Source: a virus | Virus record (IMG/VR): IMGVR_UViG_3300042860_000924 | Location: 1-55,595 of that record | Direction: 5' to 3' (one strand) | DNA length: 55,595 nt | Shown here: positions 26,634 to 35,735 of the stretch, piece by piece | How the letters are laid out: every line of letters begins with the position of its first letter | How positions within the stretch are numbered: the stretch's first letter is position 1 | Program-made: the position numbers and the translations under genes | The notes under the pieces: model-generated | The model's database searches: none | Told to the model about the DNA's origin: nothing | What the model saw: the letters and a program-made list of their open reading frames with translations, nothing else

Positions 26634-27088
26634 TACCTAAAATATAATTCTGTTTCTAATTTTCTTCTTCTTAATAATACTCTACTGACCTTACCATCAG
26701 CATATTTCCACCTACCAAACTGCGCAGCTATAGCTGGATCATTTGGATTCTTATTAACCATTCTAGCTAGCGTAGAGTTCTTATAGTTAGTTAAACCAAC
26801 ATTAAAAGCAAATGATACTAAAGCATCAAATTGATTCTGAGTTAATGTATCTACAGTTAAAGAGTCTACACCACTTTCATAATGATCTAATAGTTTTAAA
26901 AGCATTACCTCAGCCCACTCCTCTGTTATAGGAGTATCTTGTAAAGTAACTCTTTTACCATTAGGGTACCTAGTAAAGCCATAACCAATAGTAGGCACAC
27001 CTGCCTCACATAAGTATGGTTTAGATCTAAAGCCTTCTAAATATTTAATTAGATTTAGGCCCTGTTGACTTACTTTTGTTACGTGCAT
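26633..27088 (-). CDS. T4-type lysozyme endolysin (glycoside hydrolase family 24)
   Basis: A 151-residue muramidase that cuts peptidoglycan glycan strands. The catalytic segment reads EGFRSKPYLCEAGVPTIGYG: Glu18, Cys27 and Thr33 keep the E-x8-[D/C]-x5-T spacing of GH24, with Cys in the middle position as in phage P1 Lyz. The substrate-cleft motif FVSFAFNVG-like (LVSFAFNVGLTNYKNSTL) and C-terminal RRRKLETELY complete the family pattern. No signal peptide is seen, so export depends on a holin. The start overlaps the upstream membrane gene by 44 nt and the stop is coupled to the next membrane gene. Confidence 0.95.
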   Translation of the reverse strand: MHVTKVSQQGLNLIKYLEGFRSKPYLCEAGVPTIGYGFTRYPNGKRVTLQDTPITEEWAEVMLLKLLDHYESGVDSLTVDTLTQNQFDALVSFAFNVGLTNYKNSTLARMVNKNPNDPAIAAQFGRWKYADGKVSRVLLRRRKLETELYFR

Positions 27089-27296
27089 GTTTAAACTTTT
27101 TAATTAACTTAGTAGCCCAACTTTTAATGGGATTACCAGTTAAGGTATCAACAGCTATTAATATAGCCATGAAGTATGATATCCCCTGAAGGACAGATAA
27201 GAAAGACATAACAGCAAAAACCTGTGCTAGCGTAATAAATATTACACTTGATATTAATCCTTGAAATGAAGACATATCTATACTAACTTGGCTCAT
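27045..27296 (-). CDS. Small membrane protein, likely holin
   Basis: An 83-residue protein with two hydrophobic segments (about residues 14-35 and 36-50, LISSVIFITLAQVFAVMSFL and ISYFMAILIAVDTLTG) and a strongly basic tail. It is directly upstream of and overlaps the lysozyme. LIAVDTLTG resembles the phage holin signature in which a helix ends near (I/V)D.xTG. It would release the lysozyme by membrane permeabilisation. This is the best holin candidate of the two small membrane genes. Confidence 0.72.
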   Translation of the reverse strand: MSQVSIDMSSFQGLISSVIFITLAQVFAVMSFLSVLQGISYFMAILIAVDTLTGNPIKSWATKLIKKFKHARNKSKSTGPKSN

Positions 27297-27832
27297 GATA
27301 CATTATAAACTAATTTAATATACATATCTTGTGGCGCATCACAATCACCACCAAAGTATGGTTTTAAGACATAACCCGCTGTAGGGCTTTTAGAGAATGG
27401 TATACTAACTGTAAGACCATTAATAGTAACAACTGCTAACTTATTTAATAAGTCGTTTTTAATTGAGAACTCGTACTCAGTATCAAAGTTAAAGCTTCTA
27501 CCAGTACCAACATTAACTACTACCCTTTTACCATCTACGTAGGCATATAAGTTAAGTATTAATTTACCAGTACTATTTACACGCCACCCAATCCTAATAG
27601 ACCAAATATGGTGTGAGTTAGGCCATATACCATAACCTATACCACATAGTTTATTAGTATCATTTACACAGGGTTTAACATTTGAGAAATCATATTTACA
27701 CGAGCTGGTTATATTAAATTTACCAGTCATTAAAGTAGCCCCATTATGAAATCCTGGGGGTGTTGGTATTTGAGGTATTGCTGGAATTAAAGAGGAGTAA
27801 TGATCTCCTTCAGGAATATAATAAGTATTCAT
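27293..27832 (-). CDS. Virion protein at the end of the tail-fibre cluster, beta-rich
   Basis: A 179-residue protein without membrane segments, full of alternating beta-type sequence (NSTGKLILNLYAYVDGKRVVVNV), suggestive of a jelly-roll or lectin-like fold. It is TAATG-coupled behind a tailspike and overlaps the holin gene start. Position suggests a fibre tip, accessory or decoration protein. No specific family recognised. Confidence 0.6.
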   Translation of the reverse strand: MNTYYIPEGDHYSSLIPAIPQIPTPPGFHNGATLMTGKFNITSSCKYDFSNVKPCVNDTNKLCGIGYGIWPNSHHIWSIRIGWRVNSTGKLILNLYAYVDGKRVVVNVGTGRSFNFDTEYEFSIKNDLLNKLAVVTINGLTVSIPFSKSPTAGYVLKPYFGGDCDAPQDMYIKLVYNVS

Positions 27833-29313
27833 TATGAAGCTGAGCTAAATGGTCTAAATATGTATGCGCGGTTTGATGGGGATGATCCTGCAGCTTGTAT
27901 AACTGATACAACGCCACCAGGTAATGCTCCAGTAAACCAGTTTGAAGAATCTGCAGGGTCTATTGACATTACACGATCGAAGTACCAGAATGTACTAGAT
28001 TCACCGCTACCACCTGAACCTATCCTATCATCCCTAAATACTGTATTAGATGTCACAGATTCTATATTACTAATAGTAACTTTACTATTAGTTAAGTTAT
28101 CATCAACATGTACTAAAGTATTATCGTATTGAGAATAGATACCATCAACAGTAGCTTTACCACCACCAGATAAATTTAAATAGATAGCTGATGTATTGTA
28201 CTTACATTCTAAGTGAGACCTATGTACAGTGAAATCTTTAACGTTACCAGAACCCCTAGCATGGAATAGTACAGCATAGTTCCAAGGTCTATCAGATGTA
28301 CCTGTAGTTCCCTCAAATATACATTGATTTAATTCTATACCAGAGCAACCATTAACAGCAACAGCTACAGCAGCTGGTGTATGTCCGTTCCAGAATCTAC
28401 ATTTGTAGACTTCAGTACTATTAGACTGTGAGTTAGATGATCCATAAGAACCACCTGTCCAACCGCCAGCATAAACAGAACTATCCCCACAATCTACGTT
28501 TATACCAACAGCAGCTATTTTCTGTACAATACAGTTAGTTACTCTAGTACCAAGGCAGAACCTTAAGTGTAATCCAGATGATAAGTTAGTAAAGTTACAA
28601 CTATCTACTATAGAGTTATATGTAGCTTTTAAATGGATACCTTTCTGTAAGCTACTTACTCCTCTAAATGATAAGTTATCAATATTAAAGGCAGTATTAA
28701 CTTCAGAGTTAGCTTGAGTATTAGTAGTGATATTCCTACTCCACATATCAAACGCAGTAGCAGCTACTGTACTATGTACTTCCATTTGAGCAGCATTACC
28801 TGTTATTACAAATAATGCATACTCTCTATCTGTTGTAGATATATTAGTACGTAATGGTAAGAAGCAGGTACTGGTGAGATAATATGATTTTCTTGAGAAG
28901 GAAATAGAGTACATATACTTCTGCTCCATTAGGTTAAAAGCTAACTTAATAGCAGCAGTATCATACGTATCAGCTGTAGTTACAGTATTAGAACCAGTTA
29001 TAGTATTCCACCTAGCATTTACAGTTGTAGAAGTAAAACCATATGAAGCTAATGTACCTTGGGTTGATGTATTAATACATCCAAACCAATCAACAGACCA
29101 AGTATCACCATCAACTATACGTTCCCAGTAACCTAGTGTAGTACTAGTAGGTTTAATTCTAAACCCAGGTACGTTAGCAACTGATGTGTTGTTTGATAAT
29201 ATCCATCTAAATACACCACCACCAGTTTCGGTATTATTATCAAAACGCTCTACAGTATGTGTAGTATAAGCTTGTGAGGATTCTAAATCCCAAAATGTTT
29301 TGTAGTGTGCCAT
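27832..29313 (-). CDS. Tailspike-like protein with pectate-lyase beta-helix
   Basis: A 493-residue protein. The N-terminus (YKTFWDLESSQAYTTHTVER, then GYWERI) looks like a head-binding/adaptor module. From about residue 170 there are repeating short strands with turns (VDSCNFTNLSSGLHLRF, VTNCIVQKI, IELNQCIFEG, VDGIYSQYD), typical of a right-handed parallel beta-helix. Such tailspikes bind or cut capsular polysaccharide. The C-terminal part is alignable by eye with the previous fibre (SQYDNTLVHVDD / [25 protein letters not shown] / [14 protein letters not shown]), so the two are paralogues. No catalytic residues can be assigned. Confidence 0.78.
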   Translation of the reverse strand: MAHYKTFWDLESSQAYTTHTVERFDNNTETGGGVFRWILSNNTSVANVPGFRIKPTSTTLGYWERIVDGDTWSVDWFGCINTSTQGTLASYGFTSTTVNARWNTITGSNTVTTADTYDTAAIKLAFNLMEQKYMYSISFSRKSYYLTSTCFLPLRTNISTTDREYALFVITGNAAQMEVHSTVAATAFDMWSRNITTNTQANSEVNTAFNIDNLSFRGVSSLQKGIHLKATYNSIVDSCNFTNLSSGLHLRFCLGTRVTNCIVQKIAAVGINVDCGDSSVYAGGWTGGSYGSSNSQSNSTEVYKCRFWNGHTPAAVAVAVNGCSGIELNQCIFEGTTGTSDRPWNYAVLFHARGSGNVKDFTVHRSHLECKYNTSAIYLNLSGGGKATVDGIYSQYDNTLVHVDDNLTNSKVTISNIESVTSNTVFRDDRIGSGGSGESSTFWYFDRVMSIDPADSSNWFTGALPGGVVSVIQAAGSSPSNRAYIFRPFSSAS

Positions 29314-29316
29314 ATA

Positions 29317-30687
29317 TTAAATATTTCTACCAGCAAGTCTGATAGTAGGAGTTTGTCCGTTAGTATTCCAACTCATTACACCTTGATTAACAGGGGGAGT
29401 AGTAATCCACTTTGTAGCATCTTCAGGATTAAATGTAGCTGGTGGGTTAACCCAGAACCAACGACCTGCACCATTGATGTTATTAAATTTAGTATTAGTA
29501 GTTAAGAATGGTACATTGTGTACAATCATCTTAGCATAAGCTGCTGAATCAAAGCTGATTAAGGTACAATCATATTGTGAGAACACAGTATCAATATTAG
29601 CATAACCATCTTTTAATCTTACGTGTACAGCTGCAACTGAAGGTACTTGTTCAATATGACATCCTTTAACAGTAAATTCTTTTACAACTGTAGAGCTATT
29701 ATCATCAAAGTATATTTCGTACTGAGGACCAGCCTGAACACCTTCAAAGATACAATGGTCAATAACTAACCCAGATACAGCTGTAGCCTTAATAGCACCA
29801 AACTGACCTGCAGAATGTCTGAACTTACAATCCCTAATTATACTATGATTAGACTGGGAAGCACTATTAGAACCACCAGTAAATCTAGCATAATCTAATT
29901 CAATACTGATATTGTTTTCCCAGAAGTAACATTGGTCAATTATAGTACCCATTGTCCAACCACCTTTGAAAGCACTTCTAAAGTTAGAGAATCTACATCC
30001 TTCAATACGAGCACCATAGTTAGCTTCCAGATCTATACAGTCAGCACCACGATTAGATGTAGATATAAACTCTACATTACGTATTCTAAACTGCATATCA
30101 ATACCAGAGTTAGCTGCTGTTAAGCTAGCATACTTACGGCTAAATATAGTTGTAGCAGATGTGATTGAGAATCCATGACCCTCAAGTTCTAACATCTTAG
30201 TATAGTTAGGATTTATAGTAACTGGTTGTGTTAAAGTAATATTATTAGCTAAGTGTATAGATCTAATATTAGCGTCAGCGAAAGCTGCTCTAAATTCTGC
30301 TTCATTAGTTACCCAACGAGTATTACCAACATTACCTGTACCACCAGTACCTGTACCAGGAATACCCTGTGGACCCTGAGGTCCTTGTGCTCCAGTATCT
30401 CCTTTGTCACCCTTTTCACCAGTATCACCTTTAAGTCCCTGAATTCCAGGATCACCTGGATCACCTTTAGGACCTTGTAAGCCCATTGGACCAGTACTAC
30501 CTGTAGGACCAGGCACACCAAATATACCACTTATTTCTTCCCAAGAGGTACCGTTATGGAAATAGGATTTCATTGTAGGTACTACTATAATTACATCACG
30601 ATTTGAAACAAAACCAGATGGTTTCTGTAGTGGGAGTTCTGTGGATTCAAATGTGATCCTAGCTAAATTTAAGTCTTTGTTTAACAT
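29317..30687 (-). CDS. Collagen-like tail fibre with beta-helix
   Basis: A 456-residue protein: an N-terminal adaptor containing [17 protein letters not shown], then a Gly-X-Y collagen-like stalk at about residues 58-112 rich in GPxG, GDxG and GEKG, then a parallel beta-helix ([44 protein letters not shown]). A collagen stalk would trimerise the fibre and hold the receptor-binding beta-helix away from the virion. The C-terminal ~100 residues resemble the next tailspike. It is TAATG-coupled to the small gene before it. Confidence 0.8.
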   Translation of the reverse strand: MLNKDLNLARITFESTELPLQKPSGFVSNRDVIIVVPTMKSYFHNGTSWEEISGIFGVPGPTGSTGPMGLQGPKGDPGDPGIQGLKGDTGEKGDKGDTGAQGPQGPQGIPGTGTGGTGNVGNTRWVTNEAEFRAAFADANIRSIHLANNITLTQPVTINPNYTKMLELEGHGFSITSATTIFSRKYASLTAANSGIDMQFRIRNVEFISTSNRGADCIDLEANYGARIEGCRFSNFRSAFKGGWTMGTIIDQCYFWENNISIELDYARFTGGSNSASQSNHSIIRDCKFRHSAGQFGAIKATAVSGLVIDHCIFEGVQAGPQYEIYFDDNSSTVVKEFTVKGCHIEQVPSVAAVHVRLKDGYANIDTVFSQYDCTLISFDSAAYAKMIVHNVPFLTTNTKFNNINGAGRWFWVNPPATFNPEDATKWITTPPVNQGVMSWNTNGQTPTIRLAGRNI

Positions 30688-31025
30688 TATATATCTTTTA
30701 AAAGTTGAGAACTGTCAAGGCAAGAAGAGCACTGGCATATACCACGTACACCTTCAATTACCCATTGTAGATCTTCAGAAGATAAACATTCATCTTCCTC
30801 AGTTTGTGTGTAGATAACATCACCATTTACTTCATATTCATAGTCTAATGGTCTGTATCTTTTTAAAGCATCCATGTAATATTCTAACATAGTTGCTTGT
30901 AGTTTTAAAGTAGTAGCACATGGATTACCAGATCTCTCAGCTATAATAATATTATAGGTTAATACTGGTAAGCAACATTGTGCTTTTAATCTAATTTCTT
31001 GTATATCCTCGTATGTATAAGTCAT
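30687..31025 (-). CDS. Small Cys-rich protein between fibre genes
   Basis: A 112-residue, Cys-rich acidic protein (seven or so Cys, including AQCCLP and the C-terminal CQCSSCLDS). It is coupled by 1-nt overlaps to collagen-like fibre genes on both sides. Likely a fibre assembly or connecting factor; the Cys pairs could bind metal. The Cys-rich style recurs in the protein at 34637-35269. Function not recognised. Confidence 0.62.
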   Translation of the reverse strand: MTYTYEDIQEIRLKAQCCLPVLTYNIIIAERSGNPCATTLKLQATMLEYYMDALKRYRPLDYEYEVNGDVIYTQTEEDECLSSEDLQWVIEGVRGICQCSSCLDSSQLLKDI

Positions 31026-32284
31026 TAGTTTAATGTAAAGGTTATAGTATCAAGTTTTAGATCTAAGTTACTCATAGGTGTTTTAGCACCATTTAATATT
31101 AATAGTCCCCCAGTTGTAACATACCCAGCTACAAAGGTACCACTAAAGTTATCAAATATAAGTACATGTTGTTGTACAAGTGGTCTGTAGCCAGTATTTA
31201 AAGTTAGAACTGGTATATTAGTAGTTATTAATCCAGCTGTAGCTATACCTAAATTAATAGTTAAGTCTCCTTGCATCACAACACTACTACCTTGTTGCCT
31301 ATATCTAACAGGTCTTGTACCAGGTATATATGGAGATACTGGAGAACCAGTAACCCAACCAGTAGTTGTGTAAGCAAATGGTATAGGTGTCCAGCTAGTA
31401 CCATTCCAATAGAAGAAAGACCCACTAGTTGTATTTAAATACACATCACCAACTACACCAGAACCACTAGGATTAGCAGCTCCTGAATTAAAGTTAGATC
31501 CAGTAGGTGTACCACTAGTACCATCCTCACCACATATTTTTGTAAATGGTGTACCATCAGTTAAGAAGTCAGATAGTATAGGTGTTAATGAGGGTAAGTC
31601 TGATAAGAAAGAAATGTAACATCTCTTTATACTACCAGCATTAGCATCATTTAATGAGAAATTAGTACCTGAAGCATCAGTAGCCCAGCCTATATAAACC
31701 CAAGCATCATCACCATCTGTACCATTAGCGCCAGGTACACCAGCGGGACCTGTTGCTCCAGTAGGCCCAGCAGGACCAGTTGCGCCTGTCGCACCCGTAG
31801 CTCCAGTTGCACCAGTGGCACCAGTCGGTCCAGTAGCCCCTGTAGCACCAGTTGGGCCTGGAGGACCTTGTAAACCACCTAAAGCTAAGTACCATGATGA
31901 ATAAGTACCAGCACCAGTAACTGAAGTTACGTTAACTACAACAGCTCCTGTGCCTGAATTATAACTTGTAATAGTACCATTCATATAGTTGCTACCATCA
32001 AATGATAATACAACTGGCTGAGAAGGTACATAAGACAATCCAGTATCTACTGTAAAGCTTTTAGAGCCTATACTAATAGTTAATGAATCAGAAGATGTAG
32101 TACTAAATACATCACCAGGAGCACCAGCTGCCCCATCTGCACCCGCAGGACCTTGAGTTCCCGTAGCGCCTGTAGCGCCTTGCGGACCTGTAGGGCCTGT
32201 AGCACCTGTTGGTCCTTGTTCTCCTTGTGGGCCTTGAGCCCCTGTCAATCCTGATAAAAGGATTGGATCATCACAACATCCCAT
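31025..32284 (-). CDS. Collagen-like tail/head fibre starting MGCCD
   Basis: A 419-residue protein. After [12 protein letters not shown] it has two Gly-X-Y blocks (about residues 12-58 and 140-195; many [11 protein letters not shown] units) separated by a beta domain. A shared fibre module follows ([11 protein letters not shown]...[20 protein letters not shown]), like that of the preceding 783-residue protein. Then come [20 protein letters not shown] and a C-terminal beta tip. The collagen-coding DNA is richer in GC than its neighbours. Likely a trimeric host-contact fibre. Confidence 0.78.
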   Translation of the reverse strand: MGCCDDPILLSGLTGAQGPQGEQGPTGATGPTGPQGATGATGTQGPAGADGAAGAPGDVFSTTSSDSLTISIGSKSFTVDTGLSYVPSQPVVLSFDGSNYMNGTITSYNSGTGAVVVNVTSVTGAGTYSSWYLALGGLQGPPGPTGATGATGPTGATGATGATGATGATGPAGPTGATGPAGVPGANGTDGDDAWVYIGWATDASGTNFSLNDANAGSIKRCYISFLSDLPSLTPILSDFLTDGTPFTKICGEDGTSGTPTGSNFNSGAANPSGSGVVGDVYLNTTSGSFFYWNGTSWTPIPFAYTTTGWVTGSPVSPYIPGTRPVRYRQQGSSVVMQGDLTINLGIATAGLITTNIPVLTLNTGYRPLVQQHVLIFDNFSGTFVAGYVTTGGLLILNGAKTPMSNLDLKLDTITFTLN

Positions 32285-32285
32285 A

Positions 32286-34637
32286 TTACGCTACGACTTT
32301 AGAATTTTCAATTGTATAACATTGACCTTGTTTACCTATTGAAACAAAATCATATAAGGTTGCTAATGTTATATCAGCAACTGGATTAGCAGTCATTTGA
32401 TAAGCTGCAGGTGGTGTAGCTATAGCTATAGGTCTGAATACAACAGAACCACCATCTTCTAATTTTATAAATTTATAAGGACCACGATACGTAGAATAAA
32501 TTCCACTTGAATATGCTATACTGGTTATAATTTGACCAGTACCATTATATAAGTAAAATATACCTGCATGTTCAGCCCATACTGGTAAAGTTAGTGCACC
32601 CGCATTAAATATAGCTACATCACTCATATCTAAGAAAGCATAAGCATTATTAGCTGCTGGTGACATATTGATATAGTCATATGTACCAGTCGAGCTTATA
32701 GTAGGAAAGCTAGCAGCAGAAGGAAAAGTTTCAAATGGTCTTGTAGTATTATTACCGTCTATACCTGAATCATCAAATGCGAATTGATCTAATACAAAAA
32801 AACTAGATGGAGCATCTCCTTGTTGAACAGTTTTAGCAGCAGTTTCAACATTACCTATAGTTCTTGATACAGTATTATCAAATAACACATTTCGTATAGT
32901 ACCCCTATTACCACTTAATCTACCACGTAATATAATACCTTGAGTATTCCAAGCATTAGATGTAATAGAAGCATCATTATCTAATGTAAGCTGTTGTAGC
33001 CTACATTGATTTTTATTAGCTGGTACGTTATTTATATTAAGATTAATAGTACCATTAAACACATTTAGATATTGTAAAATAATGCTTTCATTACTATCAA
33101 TATTAAAAAATCTACCAACAAGATCTTGTACTAATAAGTCTTGGTTATTACTAAATATATTTAAACCAGTACGATTATTTATACCTGTAGAATTATATAT
33201 ATCTAAATCAATATTATTAGTGATATGAAAATTACCAAATAAACTACTAAATACACAAGAATCATTCCCATCAATTGTAGAAGAATCTATATCTGAAGTA
33301 GTTATACTAGTAGCATTTATGTTATCTATAATAGTACTATTTTTTATAGTACTATTAGTAATACTAACATCAGCATCATTACCACTTATATTAGTTTTTA
33401 TTATATCAGATGCTGTTACTATACACTCAGAATTAAATGTTACACAATGTTCAATTTTACTTCTTTGTGTATTACCATTATCATATAAAACTACTTGTGA
33501 ATTAAATACAGTATTATCATTAAATGTGTTATTTACTAAGTCAAAGTAAGTACTAATTGGTACAGTTATACTACCATAACTTGGGGATAACGTAACTACA
33601 TTATTCTTAAACTGACCAGAACTATAACATGGTATAAAGAATAAGTCATTAGGTAATCTACCTACAGCCCATCCCCCACTTACAGTTTGACAATCTAATG
33701 TAATTTTATTACCAACAACATTATCAGTACCCCACCTAAAACACTGTAATAATATCTCATTAGCAGTTGTACCACTAGGTACCCCAGTTAATTCAATACT
33801 ATTACCACGTTGATCCCAACGCTTATAAAACTGATCGTCAGTTATATTATACACACACCCATGTATTTCTGTCCTATAATAAGTAGCATTACTTTTTACT
33901 ACAAATGTCCATTCTGCAGGTGTAGCACATGGCGGATTACCTATAGTTGTAGCTGTAGTAGCATTATAAACCTCATTAAAATCTTCAACATAAGTACCTG
34001 AAGAATAGCTAGTAATCTCAGACCATTGTGAAACTGCTGACCTATTAGGAGTCTTAGCTATAAATATACCAACATTATCAAAAGCATTATTACGTATAGC
34101 ACGTAATATTACACCAGCATGAGCACTACCTATATCACCATCACCAACATCATATACCCAGTATGAAGCTCCAGGTGTTAAACCGCTAGAACCTATTAAA
34201 CTTAATGCATTAGCCCTAGTTATAGTGATAAGACCTGCTGTAACAACAGTTATATCAACCTCACCAGATCCAGCATCTGCACCAGCTATACCTGATAATC
34301 CACTACCTAAGAAATCCAAAGTAGTAAAAGGACCACCTGTTACAGTAGTGTTATTTACTTTAATATTTATACCCGCAGAACCTGACCCATCAGCACCTTT
34401 TATCTTTACCCAGTAACCATCAAAGTCAGCTTCAACTGGTGTAAGTGGTGTGCTGCTTGTTATGATAGCTATCCATTCTGAAGTAGCAAGTGGAGTATCA
34501 GCATTAAAACCAGTAACAACATCTGGTGTACCTAAGGTAACATCATCTGCATAGGCTATATAAGTATAAGATGAGACACCATCATTACCATTAGCTCCTG
34601 GAGCTCCTAGTTCTACAATTCCGTCACAACATCCCAT
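32286..34637 (-). CDS. Large tail fibre/receptor-binding protein with beta-solenoid, starting MGCCD
   Basis: A 783-residue protein starting [17 protein letters not shown]. Residues ~20-85 form the fibre module [13 protein letters not shown]...[17 protein letters not shown]. Residues ~400-560 are an Asn/Ser/Ile-rich solenoid of short strands ([30 protein letters not shown]) from very AT-rich DNA, typical of a beta-helix. A globular tip ends in [16 protein letters not shown]. The first five residues equal those of the next gene. Likely host recognition; the receptor is unknown. Confidence 0.75.
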   Translation of the reverse strand: MGCCDGIVELGAPGANGNDGVSSYTYIAYADDVTLGTPDVVTGFNADTPLATSEWIAIITSSTPLTPVEADFDGYWVKIKGADGSGSAGINIKVNNTTVTGGPFTTLDFLGSGLSGIAGADAGSGEVDITVVTAGLITITRANALSLIGSSGLTPGASYWVYDVGDGDIGSAHAGVILRAIRNNAFDNVGIFIAKTPNRSAVSQWSEITSYSSGTYVEDFNEVYNATTATTIGNPPCATPAEWTFVVKSNATYYRTEIHGCVYNITDDQFYKRWDQRGNSIELTGVPSGTTANEILLQCFRWGTDNVVGNKITLDCQTVSGGWAVGRLPNDLFFIPCYSSGQFKNNVVTLSPSYGSITVPISTYFDLVNNTFNDNTVFNSQVVLYDNGNTQRSKIEHCVTFNSECIVTASDIIKTNISGNDADVSITNSTIKNSTIIDNINATSITTSDIDSSTIDGNDSCVFSSLFGNFHITNNIDLDIYNSTGINNRTGLNIFSNNQDLLVQDLVGRFFNIDSNESIILQYLNVFNGTINLNINNVPANKNQCRLQQLTLDNDASITSNAWNTQGIILRGRLSGNRGTIRNVLFDNTVSRTIGNVETAAKTVQQGDAPSSFFVLDQFAFDDSGIDGNNTTRPFETFPSAASFPTISSTGTYDYINMSPAANNAYAFLDMSDVAIFNAGALTLPVWAEHAGIFYLYNGTGQIITSIAYSSGIYSTYRGPYKFIKLEDGGSVVFRPIAIATPPAAYQMTANPVADITLATLYDFVSIGKQGQCYTIENSKVVA

Positions 34638-35269
34638 TATTTAAAACAATTTTTACAATTATGTTCGTTACAATACCATTGAGCAGCAGCAAGATTTATC
34701 TTAGCTAGGTTAGCCATTCCGCATGCCATAGCATCCTTAGCAGCTCTTAAGTATCGTTTAGCATTATCAATTTTTTCTAAAGCTTCCTTTTTACAATCAA
34801 TACATTGTGATTTAGCTATTTCTTTAGCCATTTTATCCAAGCAACAATTAACTTGGCAGGCTAAAAGCACTTCACATGTATTAGAAGCTATGTAGTTATT
34901 AGTAACATTCCAATCTCCTAAATACTCTACTTTTATCTCATAGATACCATCAGTTATTACACCAGTAGTACCTAAACTTGAGTAAAGGATTGGATATTCT
35001 AATAATTTATTTACATCTGGTAAATAATCAGTTGTGGGTAATGTACTATAACTAGTAAAAGTATAAACAGTACCGCTTGGTGCTGTTATAGTTATAGTAG
35101 CTTCTGTAACATTGGCTGCATCTGGGTTAGCCACCTCTGTACTATCCCACCCACCAGGATTAGATATAGAATTATATACACCTGTAGTATCACGAATAGT
35201 GATGAATTTACAATTAGGTGATTCACAGACCTCAAATGAAATCCTTAAATTAGTATTTACTCTAGCCAT
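34637..35269 (-). CDS. Cys-rich virion/fibre-associated protein
   Basis: A 210-residue protein with an N-terminal beta domain (MARVNTNLRISFEVCESPNC) and a C-terminal alpha-helical Cys-rich domain (CQVNCCLDKM, CIDCKKEALEKIDNAK, YCNEHNCKNCF). It opens the tail-fibre cluster, 13 nt after a strong terminator hairpin, and is TAATG-coupled to the large fibre gene. The Cys pattern suggests metal binding or disulfide bonding. It probably connects fibres to the tail or helps fold them; the function is inferred from position. Confidence 0.62.
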   Translation of the reverse strand: MARVNTNLRISFEVCESPNCKFITIRDTTGVYNSISNPGGWDSTEVANPDAANVTEATITITAPSGTVYTFTSYSTLPTTDYLPDVNKLLEYPILYSSLGTTGVITDGIYEIKVEYLGDWNVTNNYIASNTCEVLLACQVNCCLDKMAKEIAKSQCIDCKKEALEKIDNAKRYLRAAKDAMACGMANLAKINLAAAQWYCNEHNCKNCFK

Positions 35270-35277
35270 GTTTTTAA

Positions 35278-35313
35278 TAAAAAGGGGTGGGCAGAATAAA
35301 CTACACCACCCCT
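35278..35313 (-). terminator. Rho-independent terminator between capsid and fibre genes
   Basis: Minus strand: AGGGGTGG (35313-35306), a 15-nt loop, CCACCCCT (35290-35283), then TTTTATT. This perfect 8-bp, GC-rich stem in AT-rich DNA follows the 128-residue gene's stop at 35331. Confidence 0.85.
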
Positions 35314-35330
35314 AATTTGATTTTTACTTA

Positions 35331-35717
35331 TTAAACTATATACTCAACTAGGATATTAACTACACCAGCAGTTAAATCTGCAGTAGCGACAGTTAATGTA
35401 ATAGCACCGTTAGCAGTAGCTTTAATAGCAGTAGCTGAAGAAGCTAAAGCTAAAGACTTTTTAACAGTACCAGTATTGAGACCATGCGAAGTAGCTGTGG
35501 CTGCAGATACTAAAATAGCACCACCACCATTGATTGCGATAGTAGCACCAGTTGCGGGGGCAACGTTAGTAGTACAATCAACAAAAACTCCTGTTATAAC
35601 TGCTCCTAATGGTATAGTTGAGTTTGTAGCTGGAGTAATAGTACCTTGAGCACCACCATCTACAGCAAAACTATATGTAGCTTTTGCTACTCTTTTTCTT
35701 TGATAACTTGTAGGCAT
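35331..35717 (-). CDS. Small beta-rich head decoration-type protein
   Basis: A 128-residue Ala/Thr/Gly-rich protein with a basic N-terminus (PTSYQRKRVAKATYSFAVDGG), then strands such as TPATNSTIPLGAVITGVFVD and AVNILVEYIV-like ends. The pattern matches small decoration/auxiliary proteins that bind the outside of capsids. It is the last gene before a strong terminator and so the last of the high-level capsid transcription unit. Exact site on the virion unknown. Confidence 0.62.
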   Translation of the reverse strand: MPTSYQRKRVAKATYSFAVDGGAQGTITPATNSTIPLGAVITGVFVDCTTNVAPATGATIAINGGGAILVSAATATSHGLNTGTVKKSLALASSATAIKATANGAITLTVATADLTAGVVNILVEYIV

Positions 35718-35735
35718 ATTAAATTATATTAATAG

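Noticed and set aside
31690-31870. CRISPR array or tandem DNA repeat
   Set aside because: The repetition is the codon-level Gly-X-Y pattern with variable codons, not fixed direct repeats with spacers.
30309-31878. Short frames within collagen-like genes (30253-30530, 31690-31878)
   Set aside because: Repetitive Gly-X-Y coding DNA gives open shadows in other frames; the translations are low-complexity Val/Leu/Gln strings without start context.
27832-34637. Diversity-generating retroelement acting on the fibre genes
   Set aside because: No reverse transcriptase and no template/variable repeat pair with adenine-specific differences were seen in the window; it cannot be excluded elsewhere in the genome.
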